From contig CBDFJZ010000008.1 of NCBI GenBank assembly GCA_965248675.1, positions 248,001-312,000 of the forward strand: a stretch of 64,000 nt of DNA, written 5' to 3'. Shown here in pieces: positions 16,588 to 25,922 of this stretch; the stretch's first letter is position 1, and each line of letters begins with the position of its first letter. The notes beneath the pieces were generated by a model. That model did not search any database. It saw only the letters and a list, made by a program, of their open reading frames with translations, and was not told the origin of the DNA. This DNA is from UBA6627 sp965248675. Lineage in GTDB: Bacteria; Chloroflexota; Dehalococcoidia; UBA2979. The position numbers were made by a program, and so were the translations under genes.

Positions 16588-17076
16588 TCAGCCGTTCTTG
16601 ACGGTCGGCCAGAGCTGGATCGCGCCGAGCAGCATCAAGATGCCGCCAACCCAGGAGATGAGAGCGAAGATGATCGACGCGCTGTCGCGATCGAAGAGGC
16701 TATTCTCGAGATCGCCGAGCACTTCGCGTACCTGAACGAAGCCCGCAACCAGGCCAAGCACCGCGAGCAGCAACGCGTATCCGATCGGCAACGCGCCGCC
16801 CCGGAAGCGGTGGATGATCACCGCGGCGATCACGAACCACGCCGGAACGAGTTGGATAGTGCTGACGCCCCACTCGTCGAGGATCAGGTCTCCGAAGACG
16901 TCGACGAACACGAGCAACACCGCGCCGAGGACGATGAGCTGCTCGCCGGGGCCGCCGAGCTTCGCGATCGCGTCGTTGAACCGGCTCTGCATGTCCTGCC
17001 CGGACGAGCCGCCGTCGGCCGCGTCCGCGCCGCCCGCGTCCCCGCCGCCGCCCGCGTCTTCCTGCTCGTTCGTCAT
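16588..17076 (-). CDS. four-helix membrane protein with acidic Gly-rich N-terminus
   Basis: Residues 1-30 are Gly/Asp/Ala-rich and disordered (EDAGGGGDAGG). Four hydrophobic segments follow near 47-65, 75-93, 98-118 and 135-155. The ATG at 17076 has GAGGA 8 nt upstream, so the longer frame from 17103 is not used. No known family is recognised; a generic DUF-type inner-membrane protein is likely. It lies about 100 bp upstream of the MFS gene on the same strand, so cotranscription is possible. Confidence 0.72.
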   Translation of the reverse strand: MTNEQEDAGGGGDAGGADAADGGSSGQDMQSRFNDAIAKLGGPGEQLIVLGAVLLVFVDVFGDLILDEWGVSTIQLVPAWFVIAAVIIHRFRGGALPIGYALLLAVLGLVAGFVQVREVLGDLENSLFDRDSASIIFALISWVGGILMLLGAIQLWPTVKNG

Positions 17077-17195
17077 CGGTCGCGTCCTCTCGATCCGCCG
17101 CACGCGGGAACTGTACTGCGTCGACGGACACGCATGTAATCGTTATGCGGATACCCGTCTGTCCGTTTACTGACGGGAGCCACTTGGACGCGGAG

Positions 17196-17603
17196 CTACT
17201 TCTGGAATAGCTCCATCAGTACGAAGTTCGACGCGGTCGGGTGGACCCAGGCGTTCGTGGAGCCGGGCGCGCGGTTGACGCGGCCGCCGTGTTCCTCGAT
17301 CTGGGCGCAGAAGGCGTCCACGTCGTTGCATTCGTAGGCCATCAGGTACATGCCCTCGCCGTGCGGGTTGAACGGGTTCACCCGCTCGCTCATCAGCTTC
17401 GCGATCGGGCTCTCCTCGTCCGTGCGCGGCTGGAGGAGGTGGAGCATCGTCTGGCCGTCGTAGCCCATCGGGACGAAGTCGAACTTGCCGATGCCGTTGT
17501 AGGCTTTCTCGCCCGTCGGCTCCATGCCGAAGCGGGACTGATGGTCGGCGACCGCCTCGTCCAGGTCGTGTACGGCGACGGTGTAGTGCTTGAACGTCAG
17601 CAT
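17196..17603 (-). CDS. VOC (glyoxalase/bleomycin resistance) superfamily protein
   Basis: The 135-residue product has the two beta-alpha-beta-beta-beta modules of the vicinal-oxygen-chelate fold. It starts MLTFKHYTVAVHDLDEAV, with a metal-ligand His at the first strand, and ends with STNAWVHPTASNFVLMELFQ, which offers the last ligand Glu. FGMEPTGEKAYNGIGKFDFVPM resembles methylmalonyl-CoA epimerase-like members. The exact reaction is unknown. It is divergent from the beta-propeller lipoprotein gene, with 127 bp between the starts. Confidence 0.88.
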   Translation of the reverse strand: MLTFKHYTVAVHDLDEAVADHQSRFGMEPTGEKAYNGIGKFDFVPMGYDGQTMLHLLQPRTDEESPIAKLMSERVNPFNPHGEGMYLMAYECNDVDAFCAQIEEHGGRVNRAPGSTNAWVHPTASNFVLMELFQK

Positions 17604-17730
17604 CGAGGCCCTTCTTCCTGTGCCCGCCCGGAGAGAGGCGGCGGCCGAGGCCCGCGCATCTTGCCCGTTCCGCCGCGCGAGCGCGAGGCAGGATCGACAC
17701 CCCTCCCACACGCCGCGATTCGGAGCGCCG

Positions 17731-18834
17731 GTGAAGTTCCGCGTGTGTATCGCCCTCCTGGCGTCGGTGGGCCTCGTGCTTGTCGCCTGCACGAATGCAG
17801 ACGAATCGGCCACGCCCGCGGGACCAGCCGCCACGCCGGTGGCGACGGAGACGTCCACTCCTCCGCCAGCGACAACGGCGGCTGCCGAGGCCACCGAAGC
17901 GGCGACCGCGCTTCCGACCGAGACGCCCCAGGCCGCCTTCGAGCCCCTGCTCGAGGCGTACCCGGTCGTCGCCGGATCGCGTCCACACGATGTGGCGCCG
18001 GCCGCCGACGGGGGTGTCTGGTACACGGGCCAGGGCAACGGAACGCTCGGTTGGCTCGATCCGGTGACCGGCGACGTGCGCGAGATTCCGCTCGGACCGG
18101 GATCGCGGCCCCACGGCGTGATCGTCGACGCCGATGGCGCGGCGTGGGTGACCGACGGCGGGCAGAACGCGATCGTGCGCGTGGATGGCGCGACGGACGA
18201 GGTGCGCGTCTTCCGGCTCCCTGCGAACCGCCCGAACGCGAACCTGAACACGGCCGCCTTCGACGGCGACGGCCGGCTCTGGTTCACGGGGCAGAACGGC
18301 ATCTACGGCGTGTTCGACCCGGCGTCCGAGGAGATGCAGGTCTTCGACTCGCCGCGCGGGCGCGGTCCGTACGGGATCGCGAGCGCGCCGAACGGCGACG
18401 TCTACTACGCCTCGCTGGCGGGGAGCTACCTCGGAGCGATCGATCTTGAGAGCGGAAACATCGAGGAGCTCGATCCGCCGACAGCCGGATCGGGCGTGCG
18501 GCGCGTCTGGTTCGACTCGGCCGGCGATGCGTGGATCGCCGAGTGGAACGCGGGGCAGGTCGGTCGCTACGAGCCGGATACCGGCGAGTGGACCGAGTGG
18601 CGGCTGCCCGGCGAGACGCCTCGGGCATACGCGGTCTACGTGGACGAGGCGGATCGCGTCTGGCTGACCGACTTCGGCGGCAACTCGATTGTGCTGGTCG
18701 AGCCGGAGCGCGAGGAGTTCACGGTCTTCCCGCTGCCGGCGACGCCCTCGAACGTGCGGCAGCTCCTCGGGCGACCGGGCGAGGTGTGGGGCGCGGAGTC
18801 GGCGGCGGACAGCCTGGTGGTGATCCGCTACTAG
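17731..18834 (+). CDS. Vgb-like beta-propeller lipoprotein
   Basis: A 367-residue lipoprotein. The signal ends in a lipobox with Cys20 (LVLVAC) and a Thr/Ala/Pro linker runs to about residue 65. The rest is a six- to seven-bladed propeller of the virginiamycin-B-lyase (streptogramin lyase) / SMP-30 type. Repeated blades read GSRPHDVAPAADGGVWYTG, GSRPHGVIVDADGAAWVTD and TPRAYAVYVDEADRVWLTD. The GTG at 17731 follows CGGAG at 5 nt. A true lyase is not secreted as a lipoprotein, so a surface binding or hydrolytic role is more likely. Confidence 0.87.
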   Translation: MKFRVCIALLASVGLVLVACTNADESATPAGPAATPVATETSTPPPATTAAAEATEAATALPTETPQAAFEPLLEAYPVVAGSRPHDVAPAADGGVWYTGQGNGTLGWLDPVTGDVREIPLGPGSRPHGVIVDADGAAWVTDGGQNAIVRVDGATDEVRVFRLPANRPNANLNTAAFDGDGRLWFTGQNGIYGVFDPASEEMQVFDSPRGRGPYGIASAPNGDVYYASLAGSYLGAIDLESGNIEELDPPTAGSGVRRVWFDSAGDAWIAEWNAGQVGRYEPDTGEWTEWRLPGETPRAYAVYVDEADRVWLTDFGGNSIVLVEPEREEFTVFPLPATPSNVRQLLGRPGEVWGAESAADSLVVIRY

Positions 18835-18932
18835 CGAGGCGCCGCTCAGACCGACTGACCAGGCCGCGCGTCCGGCCTCTGGATCGCTATTATCTCGCCG
18901 ACATACAGCCCGCATGTGCAGAGGGAGACACC

Positions 18933-20210
18933 ATGGCGTCCGGACCACTCGACGGGATTCGCGTCCTCGAATTCACGCAGATCATCGCGGGGCCGTTCGG
19001 CTGCCAGAACCTCGCGGACATGGGCGCCGAGGTGATCAAGGTCGAGCCGCCCGAGGGTGAGCCGTGGCGCCTCTTCTCCCAGTTCATGCCGGGCGAGTCG
19101 AAGTTGTTCCAGACGCTGAACCGTGGCAAGCGGTCGCTGGTGCTCGCGCTGCAGAAACCGGAGGCGCAAGCGGTCGTGCACAAGCTGATCCCGAGCGTCG
19201 ACGTGGTGGTGATCAACTACCGACCGGACGTGCCGGCGAAGCTGGGAATCGACTGCGAGACGCTACGAGCGCTGCGCGAGGACCTGATCTACGTCGACAA
19301 CACCGCGTTCGGACGTGAGGGCCCGCTCGCGCAGAGTCCCGGCTACGACATCATTGCGCAGGCGATTTCCGGGCTGATGGTGGGCGAAGGCAAGTTCGAG
19401 CCGGAGAGCGGGAGGCCGAAAATCATCAGCTCCACGGCGATCGCTGACTACGGGACCGGTCTGGCGATCGCGTGGGGTGTGTGCGCCGCCCTCTACCACC
19501 GGGAACGCACTGGCGAAGGTCAGATCGTCGAGAGCACGCTGCTGGGCACAGCGCTCGCATTCCAGGGCAGCTCGGTCTGTGACCTTCCCGCCGCCGACGA
19601 AGCGAACTACCAGCGGATGGAGAGCGTGCACCAACTCCAGCAGTCGGGGGCGACCTACCCGGAGCTGCTGGCGGCGCACAATCCGCTCGCGATCCTCGGG
19701 GCCGGGAACATCTACTACCGCGCGTACAGCACCGCCGATGGCGCGATCGCGATCGGGGCGCTGTCACCGACGCTGTTCGAGAAGGTGCGGGCCGCGCTCG
19801 ACACCGATTTCCTCGGGATCGCGGATCCGGCGTTCAACCCGATGGACGCCGATTGGTCGGCAAACGCGGCCGCGCGGGTCGCGGAGATCGAGGAGCGCGT
19901 CCGATCGCGCGCCACCTCGGAGTGGGAGGACATCTTCACGGAGCACGGCGTCCCGAACGGTCAGCTCAACTTCCCGGAGGACATGGTCGATCACCCGCAG
20001 GTGATCGCGAACGAGGGGATCGTGGAGCTGGATCACGACCTCAGCGGCCCGCAGCGCCAGGTCGGCCCCGTGATCAGCATGAGCGCTTCGCCGCTCGCCG
20101 CGCAGGGAGCCTCGCCACCGCTCGGCCGCGACACCGACGCCGTCCTCTCCGAGGCGGGCTACAGTGCCGAGGAGATCGCCGGGCTCCGGGAGAGCGGCGC
20201 GATCGCCTAA
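18933..20210 (+). CDS. CaiB/BaiF family CoA-transferase (family III)
   Basis: This 425-residue enzyme moves CoA between carboxylic acids through a covalent aspartyl intermediate. The expected catalytic Asp139 lies in SPGYDIIAQAISGLM. The N-terminal DGIRVLEFTQIIAGPFGCQNLADMGAEVIKVE strand-helix motif and NRGKRSLVLAL are classic. GAGGGAGA precedes the ATG. The amidohydrolase gene follows after 39 bp, so the pair probably acts in one catabolic route for an aromatic or aliphatic acid. Acid partners cannot be predicted. Length is normal. Confidence 0.95.
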   Translation: MASGPLDGIRVLEFTQIIAGPFGCQNLADMGAEVIKVEPPEGEPWRLFSQFMPGESKLFQTLNRGKRSLVLALQKPEAQAVVHKLIPSVDVVVINYRPDVPAKLGIDCETLRALREDLIYVDNTAFGREGPLAQSPGYDIIAQAISGLMVGEGKFEPESGRPKIISSTAIADYGTGLAIAWGVCAALYHRERTGEGQIVESTLLGTALAFQGSSVCDLPAADEANYQRMESVHQLQQSGATYPELLAAHNPLAILGAGNIYYRAYSTADGAIAIGALSPTLFEKVRAALDTDFLGIADPAFNPMDADWSANAAARVAEIEERVRSRATSEWEDIFTEHGVPNGQLNFPEDMVDHPQVIANEGIVELDHDLSGPQRQVGPVISMSASPLAAQGASPPLGRDTDAVLSEAGYSAEEIAGLRESGAIA

Positions 20211-20249
20211 CGCGCGATCCTCGGCCCGGCCGGCTGACGGAGGCACGCA

Positions 20250-21242
20250 ATGACGACCGACTGGCTCGCCCTGACCGAAGAAGCCGCATTGGAACCCGAG
20301 CTTCCGATCATCGACCCCCACCATCACCTCTGGGAGCGGCCCGGCAACGTCTACCTGCTCGACGACCTCGTCGACGATGTTTCCGGGCACAACGTGCGCC
20401 AGACCGTGTTCATCGAGTGCAGCTCGATGTACCGAGACGAGGGGCCCGAGGAGCTGCGCGTCGTCGGCGAGACGGAGTTCGTCGAGGGCGTCGCGGAGCA
20501 GAGCGCCGCCAGGAGCGGCGAGGTGCGCGCTTGCACCGGCATCGTCGGCACGGCCGACCTGATGCTCGGTGACGCGGTCGCGGTGCTCGAAGCTCAGCTC
20601 GCGGCGAGCCCAACGCGGTTCCGAGGGATTCGCCACCGCGCGGCCTGGGACGGATTCGAGGCCCTGCACAGCCGCGCCACGTCGCCGGAGCACGTGCTGC
20701 TCGATCCGAAGTTCCGGGAAGGCTACGCGCACCTCGAGCGCTACAACCTCAGCTTCGAGGGCTGGCTCTATCACCCGCAGATCGCCGAGGCGACCGACCT
20801 CGCGCGGGCGTTCCCGGACACGACGATCATCCTCAACCACCTCGCCGGGCCGCTCGGCGTCGGCCCGTATGCCGGCCGGCAGGACGAGATCTTCGAGGCC
20901 TGGCGTCCCGCGATCAGCGAGCTGGCGAGCTGCCCGAACGTGGTGGCGAAGGTGGGCGGCATCCAGATGCAGATCAACGGCTTCGGCTGGGACGAGCGGG
21001 AGCGGCCGCCGACCTCGGACGAGCTGCTGGAGGCGAACCGGCGGTGGTACGAGCACACGATCGAGGCGTTCAGTCCCGACCGCTGCATGTTCGAGAGCAA
21101 TTTCCCGGTCGACAAGCTGTCGTGCGACTACACGGTGCTGTGGAACCAGTTCAAGAAGCTGACCGCGGGCCACTCCGCCGGCGAGCGCGCGGCGATGTTC
21201 CACGACACCGCGGCGCGCGTGTACCGCCTGGAGACGGTCTAG
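20250..21242 (+). CDS. amidohydrolase-2 family metal-dependent hydrolase
   Basis: The 330-residue TIM-barrel enzyme starts its core with IIDPHHHLW, the HxH metal pair near residues 24-26. It has a middle His in IILNHLAGPLG and a C-terminal Asp-containing FESNFPVDKLS. This is the PF04909 group, which includes lactonases and the 2-pyrone-4,6-dicarboxylate and aminocarboxymuconate enzymes. It is placed 39 bp after the CoA-transferase on the same strand. Its stop overlaps the stop of the convergent serine hydrolase in CTAG. Confidence 0.93.
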   Translation: MTTDWLALTEEAALEPELPIIDPHHHLWERPGNVYLLDDLVDDVSGHNVRQTVFIECSSMYRDEGPEELRVVGETEFVEGVAEQSAARSGEVRACTGIVGTADLMLGDAVAVLEAQLAASPTRFRGIRHRAAWDGFEALHSRATSPEHVLLDPKFREGYAHLERYNLSFEGWLYHPQIAEATDLARAFPDTTIILNHLAGPLGVGPYAGRQDEIFEAWRPAISELASCPNVVAKVGGIQMQINGFGWDERERPPTSDELLEANRRWYEHTIEAFSPDRCMFESNFPVDKLSCDYTVLWNQFKKLTAGHSAGERAAMFHDTAARVYRLETV

Positions 21243-22427
21243 TCGCCCGTCTTCACCCCCAGCGACTCGTAGACGGCGCCGGCCAGGGACTGCGCGCGCG
21301 GGTCGATCGTGCCGAACTCGCCGGCCCACATCTTCGACATCGCATAGCCGAAGCCGATGCGGTGCTCCGGATCGGCGAAGCCGGTCGAGCCGCCGGCGCC
21401 GCCGTGACCGAAGGCCTCGGGACCGCGCTTGTCGCCGGTGCCGGGGATCGCGTGCATGTAGCCAAGCGAGCGACGCGTCGGGATCGTGAGCACCGCGTCC
21501 GGTGATTCGACCTGCACCTCGCGCGCGATGTCGACGCGCTGCGGGCTCATCAGCCGTACGTCGCCCGCCGTCCCGCCCTGCGCGAGCGCACTGTAGACGG
21601 TCGCGACCGAGCGCCCGTTGCCATGGCCGTTCGCCCCGGGATCTCGGCGCCGCGCCAGCCTCGGCTGTTCGGCGCGGCGAGCACGTCGGTCCCGGGGAGC
21701 AGCGAGCGCACCAGCAGGGGGGGTTGACCGGCGCATCCGGGTCGGGGTTGCGGACGCTGAGCGCGCCGGGCGAGGGCTGGATGATCGTCGCGATGCGATG
21801 GTCCTCGGAAGCAGGGGTTCCGATGAAAAAGTCGGCGGCGAGCGGTCCCGCCACCTCGTCGCGGAAGAACGCGCCGACGCTCGAGGCGCCCGAGATGCGA
21901 CGGATCACCTCGCCGACCAGCCAGCCGAACGTGACCATGTGGTAGCCGTTCTTCGTGCCTGGCTCCCACTGCGGCGTCGTCTCCTCGAGGGCCCGGACCA
22001 TCGTGTCCCAATCCTCGTGGGCGCGCGGCTGCAGCGGCGGATCGACGGCGACGAGGCCCGCCTGGTGTGACAGCAACCAGCGGACGGGAATCGATTCCTT
22101 GCCGTGTTTCGCGAACTCCGGCCAGTAGCTGGCGACGGGTGCGTCGTAATCGAGCAAGCCTCGATCGGCGAGGATGTGGGCGCAGGTCGCGGTCATGCCT
22201 TTGGTCATCGACCAGCAGTTGACGATCGTGTCGCGCTCCCATGGGTCGTCGCGATCCGGATGCATGCGGCCGCCCCAGAGGTCGACGACCGGGTCGCCGT
22301 CCACGAAGACCGCCAGCGACGCGCCGACCTCGTCATGCTGCTCGAAGTTCGCGGCGAACGCCTCGCGGACGCGTTCGAAGCGCGGGGCGACCTCGCCCTG
22401 GATCTCGGCTGGTTGGGCGGTGGTCAT
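21239..22427 (-). pseudogene. beta-lactamase-fold serine hydrolase (class C-like esterase), two frameshifts
   Basis: From ATG 22427 (GGGAGGA upstream) the sequence is a good class C beta-lactamase/esterase EstB-like protein: the SxxK nucleophile motif is SMTKG near residue 75, with LLSHQAGLVAVDPPL beyond it. The frame breaks at the G7 run 21717-21723 and again at the C4 run 21634-21637. One extra base at each restores LLVRSLLPGTDVLAAPN and then ANGHGNGRSVATVYSALAQGG, both standard family sequence, and leads to HGGAGGS (the KTG-like motif) and the stop. The corrected length is 396 residues. Both faults are homopolymer contractions, so the gene may be intact in the organism. Confidence 0.88.
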
Positions 22428-22565
22428 GGCGTCCTCCCGCGCGCGAGACCGCCGGCGAGGCCGTCTCCTGGATAGCGCGCGGAGTGTACAAGCCGCCTCG
22501 ATCGTGCGATCCGGTGCGTAGAGTGGACCGCCGACCGCGCGGCGAACAGCAGGGGACGGCGCAGC

Positions 22566-23480
22566 ATGCGGATCGGCATCAGCGGAACGCGATTGACCCG
22601 GCACGCCTCGGTCGATCGGGTCGCCGAACACGCGGCGCAGGCCGCCGAGGACGGCTTCGCGAGCTACTGGATGGCAGAACACCCGACCGGCGGATTCGAC
22701 GCGCTGACGGTGCTGACGCTGGTTGGCACGCGGGTGCCAGCGATCGAGATCGGCAGCGCGATCATCCCGATCTTCCCGAGGCACCCGATGGTGCTGGCCG
22801 GCCAGGCGCTGACCGCACGCAGCGTGCTCGGTGAGCGCTTCACGCTGGGGATCGGGCTGTCGCACGCAACGATGATGGCCGAGCTGGGGATCGGGTTCGA
22901 GCAGCCGATCGGCCGCCTCCGCGAGTACCTCTCGGTGCTACTGCCACTGCTCGAAGCCGGGCGCGTGGAGTTCGAGGGCGAGCAGTACCAGACAACCGCT
23001 AGCGTCTTCGGCGCGCCCGTGACGCCGCTACCGGTGGTGGCGGCGGCGCTCGGACCGCAGGCGCTTCGTGTGGCGGGCGCGCGAACCCAGGGCACGATCC
23101 TCTCCTGGGTGGGGCCTCGAACAGTGCGTGAACACATCGCGCCGCGGCTGAACGAGGCGGCCGCCGCCGCCGGACGACCGGCGCCTCGGATCATCGCGGG
23201 GCTCCCCGTCTGTGTGACCGACGACGCCGCGACGATCCGCGCGGAGATTGACCGCACCTCGGCGATCTACGGCGAGCTGCCCTCGTATCGTGCGATGTTC
23301 GATCGCGAGGGCGTGGCAACACCGGCGGAGGTGGCGATCGTCGGTTCCGAGGCGGAGGTCGCGGAGATGATCGGTGGGATGGCGGACGCGGGGGTGACTG
23401 ACTTCGTCGCCTCGGAGTTCGCGCCGGCGGCGGCTGACGCGGAACGGACTCGAGCGCTGCTGAAAACGTTGCTGGCGTAG
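22566..23480 (+). CDS. LLM-class F420-dependent oxidoreductase
   Basis: A 304-residue luciferase-like barrel close to the MSMEG_2249/F420 group. It has MRIGISGT, then YWMAEHPTGGFDALTVLTLVG, IEIGSAIIPIFPRHPMVLAGQA, the long flavin-contact strand LGERFTLGIGLSH and LPVVAAALGPQALR. These enzymes oxidise or reduce secondary alcohols, enones or aldehydes with F420 or FMN. It is alone on the plus strand, divergent from the serine hydrolase with 138 bp between starts. This shortest LLM paralogue lacks any extra domain. Confidence 0.93.
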   Translation: MRIGISGTRLTRHASVDRVAEHAAQAAEDGFASYWMAEHPTGGFDALTVLTLVGTRVPAIEIGSAIIPIFPRHPMVLAGQALTARSVLGERFTLGIGLSHATMMAELGIGFEQPIGRLREYLSVLLPLLEAGRVEFEGEQYQTTASVFGAPVTPLPVVAAALGPQALRVAGARTQGTILSWVGPRTVREHIAPRLNEAAAAAGRPAPRIIAGLPVCVTDDAATIRAEIDRTSAIYGELPSYRAMFDREGVATPAEVAIVGSEAEVAEMIGGMADAGVTDFVASEFAPAAADAERTRALLKTLLA

Positions 23481-23621
23481 CGTTTACGGCGTCCCGGCGA
23501 CGGCGCGGAACAGCGGCGAGGCGTGACCCTGGGTGCGTGGTGCATGTGTACCTAGTCTCTCTTCGCGCCGTCGTCGAAGCTGTATTGGGGCGGGAACCGC
23601 CGCCGGAGGATCGGAGCTCAG

Positions 23622-24839
23622 TTGTCGTTCCGTGACGAACTCGAACAGCGCTCGGCCGCATGGGTCGAATCCGGACTGATCTCCTCGGATCAGCGCGGGC
23701 AGATCCTGGCAACGGAGCCGGCGCCGGCGGGAACGGGCGCACGGCTGGTGCCGATCTTCTCGCTGCTGGGCGCGGGCCTCGTGGTGCTGGGCTTGATTCT
23801 CGTGATTTCGCAGAACTGGGACGAGATCCCGAAGCTGACGAAGCTCACGAGCGGGGTGGCGCTGATGGTGGGAGTGCTCGCCGCCGGCTACTGGCTGCGG
23901 TTCGGCGCGCCGGCGATGCGCAAGACCGGCGAGGGAGTGCTGCTCGTGGGCAGTGGTGCGTTCCTGGGCGATCTGGCGCTGATCAGCCAGCAATACAACA
24001 TCGACTTCAACCCATCGCCGCTCCTGTTGCCGGTGGTGCTGACCTCGGTGCTGCTCGCCTACCTGCTGCGGTCGCAGCCGTACATGCTGGCCGCGGCGGT
24101 GCTCGCGGTCTTCTGGCTCATTTTCGAGAGCCAGAGTGAGGGCTCGGTCCTGGAGACGCGGAACGGCGGGGCGCTCATGCTGATCGCCGGCGGTGGGATC
24201 TGGTTGTTGATCGCGAGCGAGGTGAATCGCCGGTTCGGCTGGGAGCCGTTCATCGATCCGCTCCGGATCGCGGGTGCGATGACGGTGTTCGCAGCGATCT
24301 ACGTGCTCGGGTTCTATCGACACTTCGACGTCGGCGATGGCATCGACACGGTGCCGGGAACCGCGCTGGTGGTGCTGCCGTTGCTGCTGGTGCTCGGCGG
24401 CCTGGCGGCGACGGCGCTGGCGAACGAGCCGTCACTCGGCTGGCCTCGGATCGCGGCCACCGTGCGCCGGCCGGTCGTGGCAACGGCGCTGACGCTGGTG
24501 TTGCTGCTGGTCTGGTCGTTCGTCGTGGGGACGAACCCGCGCGACAACGCCGAGGAGCGACTCATCATCTACACCGCCGGGTTCTGGGTGCTGGCGCTGG
24601 CACTGACCGCGAACCTCGTCTGGCTGGGTCTCGCGCTGCGGCGTGAGTGGTGGATCAACGCGGCGCTCGCCTACCTGGGGGTGTTCGCCTTGAGCCGGTA
24701 CTTCGATCTGTTCAGCGATTACGCCCAGACCGGCGCCGTGTTCGCCGGCGCCGGCCTCTTCCTGCTCGTGCTCGCGTTCCTGCTGGAACGCGGCAGGCGC
24801 GTCCTGCGTGACGAAATCACAGAGGGAGGTGCTGCGTGA
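23622..24839 (+). CDS. DUF2157 multi-spanning membrane protein
   Basis: The 405-residue product opens with the soluble DUF2157 segment (FRDELEQRSAAWVESGLISSDQ) and continues with about twelve hydrophobic helices. WDEIPKLTKL after the second helix is also typical. It starts at TTG 23622, with GGAGC upstream. Its stop overlaps the GTG of the next gene (GTGA). DUF2157 proteins are nearly always paired with a GDYXXLXY protein, as here; the pair's function is unknown but membrane-localised. Confidence 0.9.
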   Translation: MSFRDELEQRSAAWVESGLISSDQRGQILATEPAPAGTGARLVPIFSLLGAGLVVLGLILVISQNWDEIPKLTKLTSGVALMVGVLAAGYWLRFGAPAMRKTGEGVLLVGSGAFLGDLALISQQYNIDFNPSPLLLPVVLTSVLLAYLLRSQPYMLAAAVLAVFWLIFESQSEGSVLETRNGGALMLIAGGGIWLLIASEVNRRFGWEPFIDPLRIAGAMTVFAAIYVLGFYRHFDVGDGIDTVPGTALVVLPLLLVLGGLAATALANEPSLGWPRIAATVRRPVVATALTLVLLLVWSFVVGTNPRDNAEERLIIYTAGFWVLALALTANLVWLGLALRREWWINAALAYLGVFALSRYFDLFSDYAQTGAVFAGAGLFLLVLAFLLERGRRVLRDEITEGGAA

Positions 24840-25459
24840 GCTGGGTGCAGAGGCACCGGCGGCTCCTCGTCTTCGCCGCGCTGGTGGCGGTGCAGGCGCT
24901 GTTCGTGCTGGCGCTGGTGGTGCGCGAGGAGCGGCGGCTGGGCGGCCTCGAGATCGTGCTCGAGTCGCGGCCGGTCGATCCGCGGGACCCGCTGCGTGGA
25001 GACTTCGTGATCCTCAGCTATGCGGCCGAGGACCTGGCGGGAATCCCTGGGGACGGCCATCGTGAGGGCGAGATCGTCTATGTCCGATTCCAGGATCGGG
25101 GCCGTTACTGGGAGCCGATCACGGTAAACGCGCGGCTGCTCCCTCGCGAGGAGTGGCGGGAAGGGGAGGCCTGGCTGCTGGCACGCGTCGAGTCCGGCTC
25201 GCCGCTACGAGTCAGCTATCCCGATCTCGGGCACTACTTCATCCCGCAAGGAACCGGCGATCCGCCGGAACCGCCCGACGTGTTTGTATCGGTTTCGGGC
25301 GACGGGATCGCGCGTATCAAACGCCTCGAGATCGACGGCGTCCAGTGGCCCGACGACGCCGTGCCGCAGGACCAGGTCCCACTTCGGGCGCAGCCGATCA
25401 GCACGGCCGAGGCGGCCCGAACGCCGGCCCCGGCCCAGCCTCCCCCGCCGCAGCGCTAG
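24836..25459 (+). CDS. GDYXXLXY domain membrane-anchored protein
   Basis: A 207-residue protein with one N-terminal membrane helix (residues 10-28). The GDYXXLXY domain follows, its signature present as PVDPRDPLRGDFVILSY near residues 46-62. The C-terminal tail is Pro/Ala-rich. It is translationally coupled to the DUF2157 gene by GTGA. The two form the standard conserved pair. Its stop overlaps that of the convergent NYN gene in CTAG. Confidence 0.9.
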   Translation: MSWVQRHRRLLVFAALVAVQALFVLALVVREERRLGGLEIVLESRPVDPRDPLRGDFVILSYAAEDLAGIPGDGHREGEIVYVRFQDRGRYWEPITVNARLLPREEWREGEAWLLARVESGSPLRVSYPDLGHYFIPQGTGDPPEPPDVFVSVSGDGIARIKRLEIDGVQWPDDAVPQDQVPLRAQPISTAEAARTPAPAQPPPPQR

Positions 25460-25821
25460 AGCCGCTGGAGCAGACTGCGCGCGCCCTCGACCAAGGCTCC
25501 ACGCGCGGTCACTCGACGGCGTAGCGCGGCGTCGGAGGTGACGACGACGACGGACTCCGGCGCTTCGTGATCTTCGATCAGCTCGACGATCAGGTCGTCA
25601 GCGCCGTCCGGACCGCGACGCGCGGCGAACGCCACCTCGACACCGTCCGGGTCGAGATCGTCGATCGGGTATCCGTCGAAGACCACGAGCAACGGTGGCT
25701 GATCGCCGAGTGCCTCGAGGTCGTCGACCAGGTCGCGCATTGCCCGATCGCGGTCGCGCCACCAGCGCGTCTCCGGACGGGAGCCGATCACGTTCATGCC
25801 GTCGACGATCGTCAAGCTCAC
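25456..25821 (-). CDS. NYN-domain (YacP-like) RNase
   Basis: The 121-residue product is a compact PIN-like NYN nuclease. MSLTIVDGMNVIGS gives the first acidic/Asn active-site residues, LLVVFDGYP the second, and VVVTSDAALRRRV the last acidic position. This set matches YacP/Rae1-type RNases. GTG 25821 is used as start; no good ribosome site is seen. It sits between the convergent GDYXXLXY gene and the terminator of the TetR operon, so it is probably transcribed from its own promoter around 25.83 kb. Confidence 0.84.
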   Translation of the reverse strand: MSLTIVDGMNVIGSRPETRWWRDRDRAMRDLVDDLEALGDQPPLLVVFDGYPIDDLDPDGVEVAFAARRGPDGADDLIVELIEDHEAPESVVVVTSDAALRRRVTARGALVEGARSLLQRL

Positions 25822-25867
25822 GAGGCCGTCACCATACGCCGAGGCCTCGATCGCGGGAGGAAGTAAC

Positions 25868-25891
25868 AGAGCGGGCCTCGCGGCCCGCTCT
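25868..25891 (-). terminator. intrinsic-type hairpin after the TetR gene
   Basis: AGAGCGGGCC and GGCCCGCTCT form a perfect 10-bp stem around a TCGC/GCGA loop. On the minus strand a pyrimidine-rich stretch (GTTACTTCCTCC) follows, a weak U-tract. It lies 31 bp past the stop of the TetR gene. Confidence 0.6.
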
Positions 25892-25922
25892 GGGATTGGG
25901 GATTAGCTGGCGCGGGCGGCTG